Assembly: GCA_947650285.1 (NCBI GenBank)
Contig: CANTFL010000272.1
Coordinates: forward strand, 248,001 to 312,000
DNA length: 64,000 nucleotides
Reading direction: 5' to 3'
DNA from: Hyaloperonospora brassicae
Lineage: Eukaryota > Oomycota > Peronosporomycetes > Peronosporales > Peronosporaceae
The translations under genes and the position numbers were made by a program. This document shows, piece after piece, positions 43,801 through 55,065 of the stretch. Each line of letters begins with the position of its first letter. The stretch's first letter is position 1. A model generated the notes under the pieces. The model did no database searches, was not told the origin of the DNA, and saw only the letters and a list, made by a program, of their open reading frames with translations.

Positions 43801-46800
43801 ATTGATGCTACTACCACCAAGCACAGCACTTGCTGACGGGGACGAAGCTTTTGTGTTTGCGTGAGGTGTAGCAATACCATCAGAACCATTTTTTGCTGCT
43901 CCTTCAAACGGGGCTGAGTCTGATGTTGTTGATATCTCTCCGTCCACTGACACAATGTTCGCTTTCGGAGACACATTCGCAGCACTTATCTGATGATTGC
44001 TCCGACGTGCACCGGAAGTAATACTAGCGTTCCGACCCAATTTCTTGCCGCTGTGTAAAACCTTTTCTTCTTCAGGGATTATTATAGAAGGCGCACTGTG
44101 ATCGGCCATCGAAGCATCCAGGCCTGGAACAGGATTCGCAGCATTTTTCTTTCTGCTGTGACTCACCGCTTTTTCACCACCCCCATTTCCAGCTATTCGT
44201 GGAGAAGCTAGTGGTGCTATTGCAGTCGTCAATGTGTGAACTCCTTCCTGCGTCTTTTTCACTTTCCGCTGCTGCTTTGGTTCTTTCTTTGTCATAGATG
44301 TGCCTCCGTTTTTCGGATTAACATTTAAGCACGATGTCAGACTTCTCTCTTTGCCCTTCGTAATTTCTTGGGACGCGCATGTACCACCGATCATCACCGT
44401 GCTGATCGCAGACTCAAGTTCCTTACTCGGCGTCGGGTGTTTCTGTAGCCGTTCCTCGATAGACAAAGCCGAGACTTCATATCCCGTGCAGTACGAATTA
44501 TCAGTGAGCAATGACGTATAATCGACCAGGAACGGCCGTTGTTGCCCTGCAACAAACTGTTGCAGCTGCTGGGTGTACAAATTCAATGATGTGTCGCTCA
44601 GGGAATCTGAATCCCCCAAATCAGTAATATCGTTCAGCTCGACTCCTGCTTCTGATGCGCTGACAAACGGTGTATGATTTGACCCTGATACCAAATCCAG
44701 CACAGACAAACCTTCAGTACCTATAACACCATTGCTCACGCTCACGACGCTGGGATCCGAAGTCGTTTTGCTACTTCTCCCGGTCTTTACTGTTGAGCTA
44801 CGCAAAAGACGCTGGGCACCCGCCGAATTAAGGATATTGTCAGAAGCCTGGTGAGAGCGAAAGTTTGAGGGGTGCAGCAACAACTTGGCGATATGTCCTG
44901 GAAACTGAACGCCGAGGCAAATTGCGGCACATGCTGATAGATTCCAGCAGCTCCAAGTGTTTTTTGACCCTGCTCCGCGACGCCGCAATTGCTGCTCCCG
45001 CAGCAGTGCCTTGTAGTCGGCTACTTTCTTTGTTCGGTAGTAAAATGCTATCACGTCTCCAGTAGTCTTGTTGCTCAAAAAGGATGAAATCCGAGGAAAG
45101 TTTTTCGGGAATTGCAGAAACTTGTCCATGTAGATACACTTCTCCAAGTCGTTCCACGGGTTTACTTTCATCTCTGCTTTTTCCTTCAGTTTCCAGTCCG
45201 TTACAAGCCCGTCAGCCATACAGCTTTGGCCATTGACGAAGCGCATAAAGTGGCGTTGTTGCCGATCTTCTAAGGTAAGCAGCATGTCTGGAATTACAGT
45301 CGACAACGCATTTTTCAGTCTCTTCTTTCGAACTTCTTGATCAACAGCAGCTTGCGCCTTTGCCTGCTCAATTTTTTCCAAATCGCTGTTCTCCAAGTCA
45401 GCGCAAGAATTGTTCGTTAGTCGAGACGAAGTTCGCACTATTGTACCTTCACCAGCGGCTTCAGCTGCCTTTTCAGCTGCAACTAACTGCTGAACATGAG
45501 GACTTTGGTGGATGGTGTTAGTTGTTCGAATAGGTCCGCTTTCACTCATGCTCTTGACTTTCTGCTTTTGGAGCTGTTTCATGCGTAGCTTATCCTGGCG
45601 CTTTCGATCTTTCTCCATTTTCTTTACTTCCAGTTTCCACGATTTCTTCAGCTCCATGTACTCCCGCGCTAGTTTCTTCATGCATTCGTGGCGGGCACGA
45701 TTCCGCATTTGAACCTTCAAATGCACTTGGTTGGAAATGGACATCCCGCGGTCGATATTCTCCTGATAAAACGGATAATCACGAGGTTGATGATATATCT
45801 TCGTCGCCAATTGACCCTGCTCAATCCGTTTTGGTATTGCTTCGTTTGCAGCAGCCGTTTTACGTAGGTTTTCAGAATACAAGTCAGCGAGCAGCTCGAC
45901 AATCTTCGAATCGACTGCTATTTTCACAGGCGACGACAAATAAGGCGGGCTGGGCACAGCGTCCATAGGCGCACGTAATAAACCATCTCTGGTAACATCC
46001 GTCGTCGCGCTACTCACACTTGCAGCGCCAACAACACAAGCAGGCTTACCAGCTGAAACAATTTCGGTACTGGCTGCCTCACACGACGACTTCTGTCTGG
46101 CCTCTGCGTTCGCTATCTTTTGTTGCAACGCCTCGATCTGCTTCTTCACACTTGCAATATCGGAGTCCAAAACGTCTATAGTAGAAAGGACTTCTTCTTT
46201 TGACGGCTTTGCATACACCATATCATCTTTTGCGATATCACTAGACCACGCCGTCGCATCACCAATTTTCTCTGCTTTCGTTGCCACAGGTGTAGTGACT
46301 TCGTTGACAGCAAGTGGCTTTAACTGTGTATCCATTTCATGTGCAGGAACTGTAAGCTCTTTGACGCAAACTTTGTCGTTCTGATTAGTACGGCCTCCGA
46401 AGCCCTGCTCACATGTTTCACGTTCAGGTTTGACTGCTTGGCACTCGGAATTTGAAGACACAACAGCAGTTTTCGTATCGTCTACGTCCTCATCGCGAAC
46501 GAATTCGCCGCCTCTATCCTCGAGCGCCGCCGCAGCATTTTGCAGCTCATCGTTTTGCTGTACCAAACCCTGACCCCAACCAATACGCGGCCGCTTTGCA
46601 AGAGGAGGTGGCGACGGCGCGACAAGCCCTTGGCCCCAGCCCAAACGGGGGCGGTGCCGTTTCGTTAACGTTTCTGCTCCCGCGACGCGCTGTAAAGAGA
46701 CCCCGCGATTTTCGCCACAAGGAAGAGGAATTTCGGGGAGTGACGGCAACTCTTCCTGCGCATCTAAATTCAAGTGGCCTTCGATAGAAATCCGACTAGC

Positions 46801-49647
46801 CCCCACTGATCGCTCGCTTGTAGAAACTGATCGTACTGAGTCGTTACCCACTGCGCTGTCCATTGCCTCCGCCACGTTGGCGTTCTTCAGGTCGGTGTGC
46901 CGGCCTTGACCTTGTTGCTCCCTGTCGGTTGCCGTAACATGATAAGGTTTCGAAGAAGATGACTGACACAACAAGGATGAACAAGTTCTAGACCCCTCAA
47001 GTTGTTCTGACACTTGCCAAACATCTGACGACTCATGATCCCTGCCTTCCGTTTGCACTTCGGAAGGGACCGGACGATCGAGTGCAGGGCGCTCGCAATG
47101 CGCCGCGGGATACTTGTCAATCAAACACGGCGATGCATTTCTTTGCTTTGTATGCACTTCCCGGTTATCTTCGCGCACCGCCTCCCACGTAAAAGCCGAA
47201 TCAGCATCGTGAAGGTTTTTGCCCTCGTCACTCTCGTTTTCCTCGCACCGACGGATGATTGGCAAGCCAAGAGATGAGAACGACGTCAACCGAGGTTTAT
47301 CGTAGCCCAGGAACGTAGTTGACCAAGGGCCGGTTTTGCTGCGTTCCATTTTAGCCCGTTTCTCTTGCCCACCTCCCCTACCACGCAAGCCATGAATGCT
47401 AACGTTGTCCACAGCACAATCTCCTCTCTGGCTTTCCTTCGAAAAATTGCTGTGTAAGGCGACCGTCTTGCCAACACTACTGTTGGAAAGACTGTCATGA
47501 GCGACCGCAACGTCCCGTTTTGCGGGGTCGGTAGTGCTCAAAGATGCCATCATCTCGCCTTCGTCAGCCTTGTCGCTTTCAGCTTGCACACCGCGAGCGT
47601 ATGTTATAGCCTTCGGTGCGGAGCCAACTATTGGATCATCTGTGTGTATCTCTTGTTTCTCAGCGGCTGCGCTAGAGGCTGCCCTCACACCTGCACCCAG
47701 CTCGTGGTAAACCTCCGCACTTCCCAGCTTTACATTGACTGCGATACCTCCCTCGTTCCCCGAGCTGGGGTAAATTGCATCACAGTCTTTGCTAGGCCTG
47801 TCTAATCGAGTGTCTCTCGTAGCTATTAGATCTCGGTCACCAGTACAATGAACGTGAAGTGGCTCCTGCCTTGGTGTCTCTTTCATATCAAGTTCCGTAT
47901 TCTCATCATGAAGAGACGTGGGATACGCTGGGGTCAAATCTACCATCGCACTGTCGACATCACGTTTGAGATCAGAAGAGGACGTTTGCTCATCACGAAA
48001 GAACGATATCTCTTTGCGACTGCGTGCTCCACCTTCAATCGAGACAGACTCTTCTGACGACTTCACGTGGGCTTTCTGTCGTGACTTTGTATCGTCCAGA
48101 ACCTCCATCATATCACCCCGTCTTGCATCCGCTAGAAGCGCCACCCTTTTATCTTCCTTCGCTTCTATGGTCGTGCTCGGTGACTTGTCGTGTCCTTGAA
48201 CCTGCTCCAAATCAAACTCTGTATACTCGGTGCATGTAGCACGTCGGACTTTTACAAAAGAAGCATGCGTTCGATCCATCGATGCCGCTCGCATTTGATC
48301 CCCCTTCACGCCATTTGTACTCATTCGGCACATCACTTGGGACATTCCAGTCGCACTTTTCCTTCCATGTTTACCCACGGACTCATCACGTCCAATAGCA
48401 AATCCGGCTTGGCGTAAATCGAACTTTCCAAACCTCGCGCTTTCCAACGGTCTTCTGTGTGCAATTTCCACCCTGTCGCCCGAAGGAGAGCTATACTCGT
48501 CGTCACTGTCTACAACCATCCGTGAGTTCGGGTCCTTTCGAAAACTGTCAGCAAGCGGACGTGGTGGCAGCGCAGACGTGCTCGAGACGGACGCTCGCCT
48601 TGAACAACTCTTCGTAGCTCCTGACATTCCGCGATCGCTACAGCCTGGTTCGCTCTGCGCGTGCGAGTCTACAGACCATTCGCGAGCAGTGCTGAGACAT
48701 GCCTCTGCCTTCTCTTCGTCGTCTCTTACAGGTGTTGACTGTCCCCTGTGGGCGTCAGATGAAAAGCCCGACGTCCGCACGAGTGACGTCGATCTGCTGC
48801 TCATATCGTAACCTCTTCGATGTCCTGTCTCATACTCCCGTTGGTCTCGATCTTGCATCTGTCGGCTTCGAATGTGATCGGCTTGAAAGGCACTGCCATC
48901 ATCACTGTCCCTGTCCCAGCTCCCTGATCTACCACCACCATGTGGCACTGACATCGCCGTTTTGTACCGCACCTCTTTCGGAAAAAAGCGATTGCCCCGT
49001 TGAAAAGTGGCGTACCATCTCCCACCTCGTCCTCGTCCTCTCAGCCACGACTCCCGCTCCCGCTCGCGTTCACGCTGCCGGTTTTCAAAAAAGCTGCTGC
49101 GTCCCCTCCCTCGTCCAAACACGTATTGTCCAGCTCCTGCGCTGCGTCCGCCTCGTCCCCACCGAGCAAACGTGCGGCAACTCGGGGGCGAGAACGACCT
49201 CGACCGCGAGCGCGATCGCGAGCGCGGCGGAGACCTGGGCGACCGCGGAGAGCCCGAGCGAGACGGCGAGCGCGTGTGTTGCTGCTGCTGAGACGCTCTG
49301 GACGGCGAGCGGGAGGCTGTGCGCCCTCGAGCGCGCGACACGAATCGCTCGCTCGGGTGCAACGCGGCTCCTTCGTAGCTCATGTGTCGGCGTCTAAAGA
49401 AGCTGCTGCGTCCTCCAATAGGTCCGCTATAGGGGCGCGGGATGCGACGGCGAGGCGGTGAGCCACTGCGCCAGTGCTGAGGTCTGCTGCTGTAGGGAGG
49501 AGACCCGCGTGGCTCGAGCGGCCCGTGGTCTGGAGAGCCGCGACTGGCGCTGGACGACGACGGCGACTTGGGCGCGTAAGGACGTCGACGATGCGGCGCG
49601 GTCTCGCCCGGCTCGGGCGACGAGACTCGAGGCGAGTCGTCGGCCAT
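40885..49647 (-). CDS. NCoR/SMRT-type transcriptional co-repressor with two SANT domains, about 2,894 aa
   Basis: Exon 1 is 49647-43726 and exon 2 is 43647-40885, with a 78-bp intron (GTGCGT...AAAAG). The splice restores a perfect second SANT domain: WTEGEKADFLKYFS joins QFGKDWATLTENIP, followed by KTAAQIKNYYQNYKNRL. The first in-frame ATG at 49647 is taken as start. Order: Arg/Ser-rich N-terminus (1-260); long disordered region; coiled coil (about 1148-1187, DSDIASVKKQIEALQQKI) resembling the NCoR GPS2-binding helix; basic helical region (1232-1362, PFYQENIDRGMSISNQVHLK); SANT1 (1494-1547, DKFLQFPKNFPRISSFL); SANT2 (1960-2010); Gln/His-rich C-terminus with a dense poly-Gln block (about 2743-2894). 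This layout is that of NCoR/SMRT/Snt1, scaffolds of HDAC3-type deacetylase complexes in the nucleus. Confidence 0.88.
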
Positions 49648-49970
49648 GTCGCTCTTGCCGTCAGTCTCAAGCCGCTCGTGCGGGTCTCTCGAGTGTGACG
49701 ACGACGACGACGACGACCGGCACTCTTCTTTTCCCTTTAGATGCGCGACCGAGTCAGTCGTAGCACGTCGACGCAATTGTAGTAGTAGTAGTAGTAGTGG
49801 TGGTAGCGTAGTAGTACTCCTCCTTCGACATAGTATTCGTCCTACAACAACTACTACTATTACCAGTACTACAACGTCTACAACGCGGGGCGTGTGTTGT
49901 ATGCCAGACGATAGGATTGCCCCACCACGCGGCGGCCTGTCGCAGCATCACTCTAATTTTAGCACCAGCG
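49648..49970. promoter_or_regulatory. Probable bidirectional promoter between the co-repressor and a Cys/His-rich gene
   Basis: The two start codons face away from each other, 323 bp apart. The interval contains a trinucleotide run of TAG/GTA (about 49779-49815) and TAC/ACT runs. No specific box could be assigned. Confidence 0.45.
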
Positions 49971-50756
49971 ATGGAGCGCGCGCTGGGCGACCCGGCGCTC
50001 GTGCTCTGCAGCGGCTGTCTGGCCAGCGACGCGCACGAGGAGCGCTGGCTGCCGCTGCGCTGCCACGCGGACGAGACGCTGCTCGTGCGAGATGTGTGCG
50101 TGCACCCGCACTGTCCGCAGCTGCAGGTGCGTGGCCACCTGTGCGTGGCGCACCTCGTGGAGAAAGAGCTCTTGGGGCAGAGCAAACACCTTAACGTGCG
50201 GACGTGTGCCGGCTGCCGTGTGAGTACGCTGCAGCTCTACCGCCGCAGACGCGACGTCTGGTTTATCCTCGAGGACAGTGAGCACGCGGTGGGAGCGCGT
50301 GGCGTCGAGCGCCGTGTCCAGATGCCGACCTCGAGCGCTCTGGACGCGTCCGTCGTGCGCACACGAGGAGCCGACCGGCGAAGAAGGGACCGTCAGAACA
50401 TGAAGCCGCCGATACGACGCAAGACCAGTCGACTCGCCAAGCAGAAGGGACAGAAAGAGCAGATGTTTGTGCACGACACACGACGTCTTTGGCGAGACAA
50501 TCAGAAGCGCAGCGAGACGGAAAGCCACTCGACGGCTTTGTCTGGTGCTTCTGCCGCAGAACCAGCGACGGACGATCGAGAGGTTGACGGAAACGCTCGA
50601 CCGGCACCACAGGAGGTTTTCTGCGTCATTGCGGGGTGCACGCGCTATGCCAAGACTGGCAAGTGTTGCCGCTTCCACGCGCTTGATCCGCTGGTGTGTA
50701 CTCGCCCACGTGTAGACGCCGAAGCAAACGGGTCAACTGCTGTCCTGGCGAAGTGA
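49971..50756 (+). CDS. Cys/His-rich protein with possible WRKY19-like zinc finger, 261 aa
   Basis: Single exon with ATG at 49971. The N-terminal 85 residues carry regularly spaced Cys/His pairs (CSGC, HPHC, HLCVAH, CAGC), probably one or two zinc sites. The middle is very basic (RRKTSRLAKQKGQKEQ). Near the C-terminus VFCVIAGCTRYAKTGKCCRF with a following His fits the C-x4-GC-x3-A-x2-G-x-C-x2-H pattern of the short zinc fingers often repeated in oomycete proteins (called WRKY19-like, from memory). The composition suggests a nucleic-acid or nuclear role, but none is proven. Confidence 0.6.
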   Translation: MERALGDPALVLCSGCLASDAHEERWLPLRCHADETLLVRDVCVHPHCPQLQVRGHLCVAHLVEKELLGQSKHLNVRTCAGCRVSTLQLYRRRRDVWFILEDSEHAVGARGVERRVQMPTSSALDASVVRTRGADRRRRDRQNMKPPIRRKTSRLAKQKGQKEQMFVHDTRRLWRDNQKRSETESHSTALSGASAAEPATDDREVDGNARPAPQEVFCVIAGCTRYAKTGKCCRFHALDPLVCTRPRVDAEANGSTAVLAK

Positions 50757-51189
50757 TGGTCCGTTGTCATTGACAAGCTGGATATAATGCTCGCGCGTTA
50801 ATGGAACGGTATGGTACTTAACTTATGACTCGAAACCGAGAGAAGCAACAAGACGAACGAGAGAGTAGTGTGAACAAACGAAAACGTGGCGAGCACATTG
50901 CAGCTAGGCGGCGACATGATGACTGACTAGTTTATCATGGAAGAGCGAATTAGTCGTGATTTCTAGCCCATTGTCCATGTCTGCTATGCTTGTGAGTACA
51001 ATTGGAACGGAGCCTACACCTCTGCGTCATATGTAACACATCTAATCAGCTTGCGCATTCAATTAAAACTTAGCGTTCATTCTAGCTGCTATGTCGGTTG
51101 CAAGGTTTGTACGTGCTTCACTACATACCGACTCTCGCAGACCGCTAGAACCTCTGTAAATCTCATCTAACTGCTGGAAATCATCACCG
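50757..51189. other. Spacer before the tandem array
   Basis: AT-rich and without coding signal. Similarity to the array spacer begins near 51190 (TTATTCATTTTTTTACATG). Confidence 0.5.
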
Positions 51190-51368
51190 ATTTATTCATT
51201 TTTTTACATGTGGTTCGCGATCCTGTATCGAAAACGTCTCGACAATGTGCACTCGTGCTCGGTCGATGCAAATAAACAGTGTGCTGCTGCTGCTGCGTCC
51301 GATGCGTCTCACGTGCCCAGCACGATCAAGAGACCAGCGAGCACATCTGCTTCGTATGGTTGAGCTCG

Positions 51369-52409
51369 TCAACGACGACGCTGGACGTCGCGACGAGTCA
51401 AACGTCTACCGCCCATCGCATTGCTACCTCCCAGTGCCGCACTTCCGAAGCCAGTAGGCGGACTACGAGAAAAACCGTTGTTGCCACCCTGCCCGAAGCT
51501 CGCCATCGCACCTTGTGCGGCAGTCCCGCCAAACGCGCTCCCGATTTGCGGACCAATACCCACTTGCTGCTGCCCGAAGCCATTTCGTGGACCAAAGCCC
51601 GCCCGCTGTCCGAAGTTGTTACCCACGCCATTTCTGTTGAAGCCGCCAGCTCCACCGAACATGCCGCCACCGAAACCAGCCATCCGATTGCTACCGCCAA
51701 AGCCGAAGCCGCGATTGTCCGTTGGATTCTCGCCAAGACTGCCACCGCTTGCAGGCAGCCCGCGAGAAGTACCCAGTGCATTGGGGCCAGCTCCAAACGC
51801 GTTGTTTGCTCTTCCAGCCGTTGGCCGAGACGACAAGTCCCCGATCACACCTGCGTCACGAGACGGAGTAGCGTCACCTGGTTGTTGTTGTCGTCCAGAT
51901 GGAAGACCCGCACTGGCAGATCTCGTCGGTGCCGGCGTGGGTCTCGATGGACGGGTCACCGTTGCCGCAGCGGTTGCGGCTGGACGTCCATTTGCAGTCG
52001 TTGGGGCTGGCGTGACAGGCTCCGTTCCCGATGCCGCGGCAGTGCTTGAGATCCCCGACCCAACGGCGCCAGAAGCAGTAGCACCTGCAGCGACGTTGGT
52101 GGAGGAGTCAACGATAGTAGCAGTATCGGAGCTCGCCACCACCGTGGACGGCACGCTGATAGGAACGGGAATGAATCGCGGCACTCCCACAGGCACAGGG
52201 ATGGCGATTTTCTTGACTTTCTTGACGTGGTGGTGATGGTGGTGGTGGCGGCGGCGCTCTTTCTTGCTCTCGTCGGTAGTTTCGTGCACGGTCGGTGTGT
52301 CACTCTCGACACGCAGTCCACGAAGCGCAGGCGCGTTCGGTACTTCCTCCGAACCAACAACGCACAGGCTCAGCGCTACGAAGGTCGCGAAAGCGGCAGC
52401 AGATTTCAT
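51369..52409 (-). CDS. Secreted His/Gly-rich RxLR-like protein, copy 1
   Basis: 346 codons with ATG at 52409, chosen because MKSAAAFATFVALSLCVVGS is a clear signal peptide; the open frame extends about 85 codons further upstream and includes an earlier ATG at 52496. RGLR at 30-33 and KKERR at 49-53 fit the position and order of the RxLR-EER host-targeting region of oomycete effectors. Then come seven histidines (55-61), KKVKK, a Pro/Val stretch (68-90), an Ala/Thr/Pro-rich middle, a Gly/Phe/Asn-rich domain (205-335) and a basic tail (RRLTRRDVQRRR). It has no cysteine after the signal peptide, and no WY fold is evident. Copy-specific residues: G119, S240, G245, R259. Function unknown; a secreted structural or metal-binding role is equally possible. 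Confidence 0.8.
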   Translation of the reverse strand: MKSAAAFATFVALSLCVVGSEEVPNAPALRGLRVESDTPTVHETTDESKKERRRHHHHHHHVKKVKKIAIPVPVGVPRFIPVPISVPSTVVASSDTATIVDSSTNVAAGATASGAVGSGISSTAAASGTEPVTPAPTTANGRPAATAAATVTRPSRPTPAPTRSASAGLPSGRQQQPGDATPSRDAGVIGDLSSRPTAGRANNAFGAGPNALGTSRGLPASGGSLGENPTDNRGFGFGGSNRMAGFGGGMFGGAGGFNRNGVGNNFGQRAGFGPRNGFGQQQVGIGPQIGSAFGGTAAQGAMASFGQGGNNGFSRSPPTGFGSAALGGSNAMGGRRLTRRDVQRRR

Positions 52410-52461
52410 GCGAGAAGCGGTGTCGATCGGGACGCTCGTGGTGCAAAGTGGCTCGCTGCTT

Positions 52462-52477
52462 GCGAATTGGTGAATGG
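52462..52477 (-). promoter_or_regulatory. Possible oomycete initiator element of copy 1
   Basis: The minus strand reads CCATTCACCAATTCGC, about 53-68 bp before the ATG. It resembles the oomycete Inr/FPR consensus (TCATTYYNCAWTTT, from memory). The element is kept in all copies with one or two changes. If used, transcription would begin downstream of the 52496 ATG and favour the 52409 start. Confidence 0.3.
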
Positions 52478-52642
52478 CTTCGACGGCTTGCACCATTGTG
52501 CGTCGGCGACGACTTTGCACTGGCACTTGTCCATCACGACACTTCAGTCCGACAAGTGTTGAAGATGCCCGAAGCAGCGGTTCGTGGAGAGTGACAGCTT
52601 TTCGACATGATAGAGAAGCGCTGAAACGCGTGATACCATCAC

Positions 52643-52750
52643 GTGACGTGTTTGATCGCTTCACGTGATGTGTTTGGTCGCTTCACGTGATGTGTTCGAT
52701 CGCTTCACGTGATGTGTTTGATCGCTCCACGTGATGTCTTTGATCGCTTC
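52643..52750 (-). repeat. 22-bp promoter minisatellite, 5 units (copy 1)
   Basis: Units share TTTGATCGCTTCACGTGATG; the unit junctions create palindromic CACGTG boxes. The block lies about 235-340 bp upstream of the copy 1 ATG. Confidence 0.9.
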
Positions 52751-53661
52751 TGACGTGTCGTGACGGACTGGTGCGACGGCTGCATGCATGGTCTATGTTC
52801 GTTTGTAGAAGTCGGGCTTACACTGCGTCGACTGCGTCCCTTATCGTTCGGGTTGCATCTTCAGCCGATTCGGCGAGCGATGCCGTCGACCGATGCGATG
52901 GTTCAGCGACAAATATGAAAGACCGTGTTGACGTTTACTGATGCGTAAGCATTGCTGTCGTTTCCTGCTTCGTAAGCCGTCAACGTTTACTGCTTCGTGA
53001 GAGTCGTCAACGTTTACTGCTGTAGCCGTGGTGTTTTACTACGGCTACATGAACCAGAGTATGCATCACACCAGTCTTATACGCTGCACTAGGTTGTGCG
53101 ACGTCAGACCTTTTTCACGATGCGCTTGCATGCGCGTGCTAGCCGCGTTGAGCTCCATCAAATACGAAATCGAATACGGAATCGAATACGAAATCGGACA
53201 CGGATACTGCGTTTGACTTCTCAAGCACATGCACCGCCGTCCCTAAGGTCGGACTTTTCGCTTACTAACAAGGCGACACGGATGCCGTTGCAATCGTCTT
53301 ATGTACTGTGGCACCGTTGCGACTTGCAACTCGTTCGGGTCCGAAATGTACACCAGCTGGAAGTGCTGCATACCGCCAGTGAGTGCTCAACTTCTTCGTC
53401 ACTTCTTTGTTGTTTTCTACCATTCCTTCCTTCCTTCATTCATTCAATCCTTCCTTCCTTCAATCCTTCCTTCATTCATTGTTTCATTCATTTATACATG
53501 TGGTTCGCGATCCTGTATCGAAAACGTCTCGACAATGTGCACTCGTGCTCGGTCGATGCACATAAACAGTGTGCTGCTGCTGCTGCTGCGTCCGATGCGT
53601 CTCACGTGCTCAGCACGATCAAGAGACCAGCGAGCACATCTGCTTCGTATGGCTGAGCTCG

Positions 53662-54702
53662 TCAACGACGACGCTGGACGTCGCGACGAGTCAAACGTCT
53701 ACCGCCCATCGCATTGCTACCTCCCAGTGCCGCACTTCCGAAGCCAGTAGGCGGACTACGAGAAAAACCGTTGTTGCCACCCTGCCCGAAGCTCGCCATC
53801 GCACCTTGTGCGGCAGTCCCGCCAAACGCGCTCCCGATTTGCGGACCAATACCCACTTGCTGCTGCCCGAAGCCATTTCGTGGACCAAAGCCCGCCCGCT
53901 GTCCGAAGTTGTTACCCACGCCATTTCCGTTGAAGCCGCCAGCTCCACCGAACATGCCGCCACCGAAACTAGCCATCCGATTGCTACCGCCAAAGCCGAA
54001 GCCGCGATTGTCCGTTGGATTCTCGCCAAGACTACCACCGCTTGCAGGCAGCCCGCGAGAAGTACCCAGTGCATTGGGACCAGCTCCAAACGCGTTGTTT
54101 GCTCTTCCAGCCGTTGGCCGAGACGACAAGTCCCCGATCACACCTGCGTCACGAGACGGAGTAGCGTCACCTGGTTGTTGTTGTCGTCCAGATGGAAGAC
54201 CCGCACTGGCAGATCTCGTCGGTGCCGGCGTGGGTCTCGATGGACGGGTCACCGTTGCCGCAGCGGTTGCGGCTGGACGTCCATTTGCAGTCGTTGGGGC
54301 TGGCGTGACAGGCTCCGTTCCCGATGCCGCGGCAGTGCTTGAGATCCTCGACCCAACGGCGCCAGAAGCAGTAGCACCTGCAGCAACGTTGGTGGAGGAG
54401 TCAACGATAGTAGCAGTATCGGAGCTCGCCACCACCGTGGACGGCACGCTGATAGGAACGGGAATGAATCGCGGCACTCCCACAGGCACAGGGATGGCGA
54501 TTTTCTTGACTTTCTTGACGTGGTGGTGATGGTGGTGGTGGCGGCGGCGCTCTTTCTTGCTCTCGTCGGTAGTTTCGTGCACGGTCGGTGTGTCACTCTC
54601 GACACGCAGTCCACGAAGCGCAGGCGCGTTCGGTACTTCCTCCGAACCAACAACGCACAGGCTCAGCGCTACGAAGGTCGCGAAAGCGGCAGCAGATTTC
54701 AT
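53662..54702 (-). CDS. Secreted His/Gly-rich RxLR-like protein, copy 2
   Basis: 346 codons, collinear with copy 1. It differs at R119, S245 and G259. The upstream open frame reads MVQTSEAILQ instead of MVQAVEAIHQ. Its encoded protein is identical to copies 3 and 4 by eye, which indicates very recent duplication or gene conversion among the three. Confidence 0.8.
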   Translation of the reverse strand: MKSAAAFATFVALSLCVVGSEEVPNAPALRGLRVESDTPTVHETTDESKKERRRHHHHHHHVKKVKKIAIPVPVGVPRFIPVPISVPSTVVASSDTATIVDSSTNVAAGATASGAVGSRISSTAAASGTEPVTPAPTTANGRPAATAAATVTRPSRPTPAPTRSASAGLPSGRQQQPGDATPSRDAGVIGDLSSRPTAGRANNAFGAGPNALGTSRGLPASGGSLGENPTDNRGFGFGGSNRMASFGGGMFGGAGGFNGNGVGNNFGQRAGFGPRNGFGQQQVGIGPQIGSAFGGTAAQGAMASFGQGGNNGFSRSPPTGFGSAALGGSNAMGGRRLTRRDVQRRR

Positions 54703-54935
54703 GCGAGAAGCGGTGTCGATCGGGACGCTCGTGGTGCAAAGTGGCTCGCTGCTTGCGAATTGGAGAATAGCTTCGGAGGTTTGCACCATTGTGCGTCGGC
54801 GGCGACTTTGCACTGGCACTTGTCCATCACGACACTTCAGTCCGACAAGTGTTGAAGATGCCCGAAGCAGTGGTTCGTGGAGAGTGACAGCTTTTCGACA
54901 TGATAGAGAAGCGCTGAAACGCGTGATACCATCAC

Positions 54936-55065
54936 GTGACGTGTTTGATCGCTTCACGTGACGTGTTTGATCGCTTCACGTGATGTGTTTGATCGCTTCA
55001 CGTGATGTGTTTGATCGCTTCACGTGATGTGTTTGATCGCTCCACGTGATGTCTTTGATCGCTTC
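54936..55065 (-). repeat. 22-bp promoter minisatellite, 6 units (copy 2)
   Basis: Six units, the last truncated to 20 bp and carrying GTCTTTG; the fifth has GCTCCAC. The same order of variant units is kept in every copy. Confidence 0.9.

Noticed and set aside
49000..49461. Arg-rich plus-strand ORFs opposite the co-repressor N-terminus
   Set aside because: Shadows of the Arg/Ser-rich coding strand.
49648..49776. Longer co-repressor start at 49776
   Set aside because: That codon is TTG; the first in-frame ATG is 49647.
51421..52236. 271-codon Pro/Ala-rich ORF and 256-codon Ser/Arg-rich ORF on the plus strand of each array unit
   Set aside because: They mirror the Gly/Ala-rich secreted gene on the other strand, have no independent start context or domain, and repeat only because the unit repeats.
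52643..52750. Regularly spaced 22-bp repeats considered as a CRISPR array
   Set aside because: The units are directly contiguous without unique spacers, and the genome is eukaryotic.
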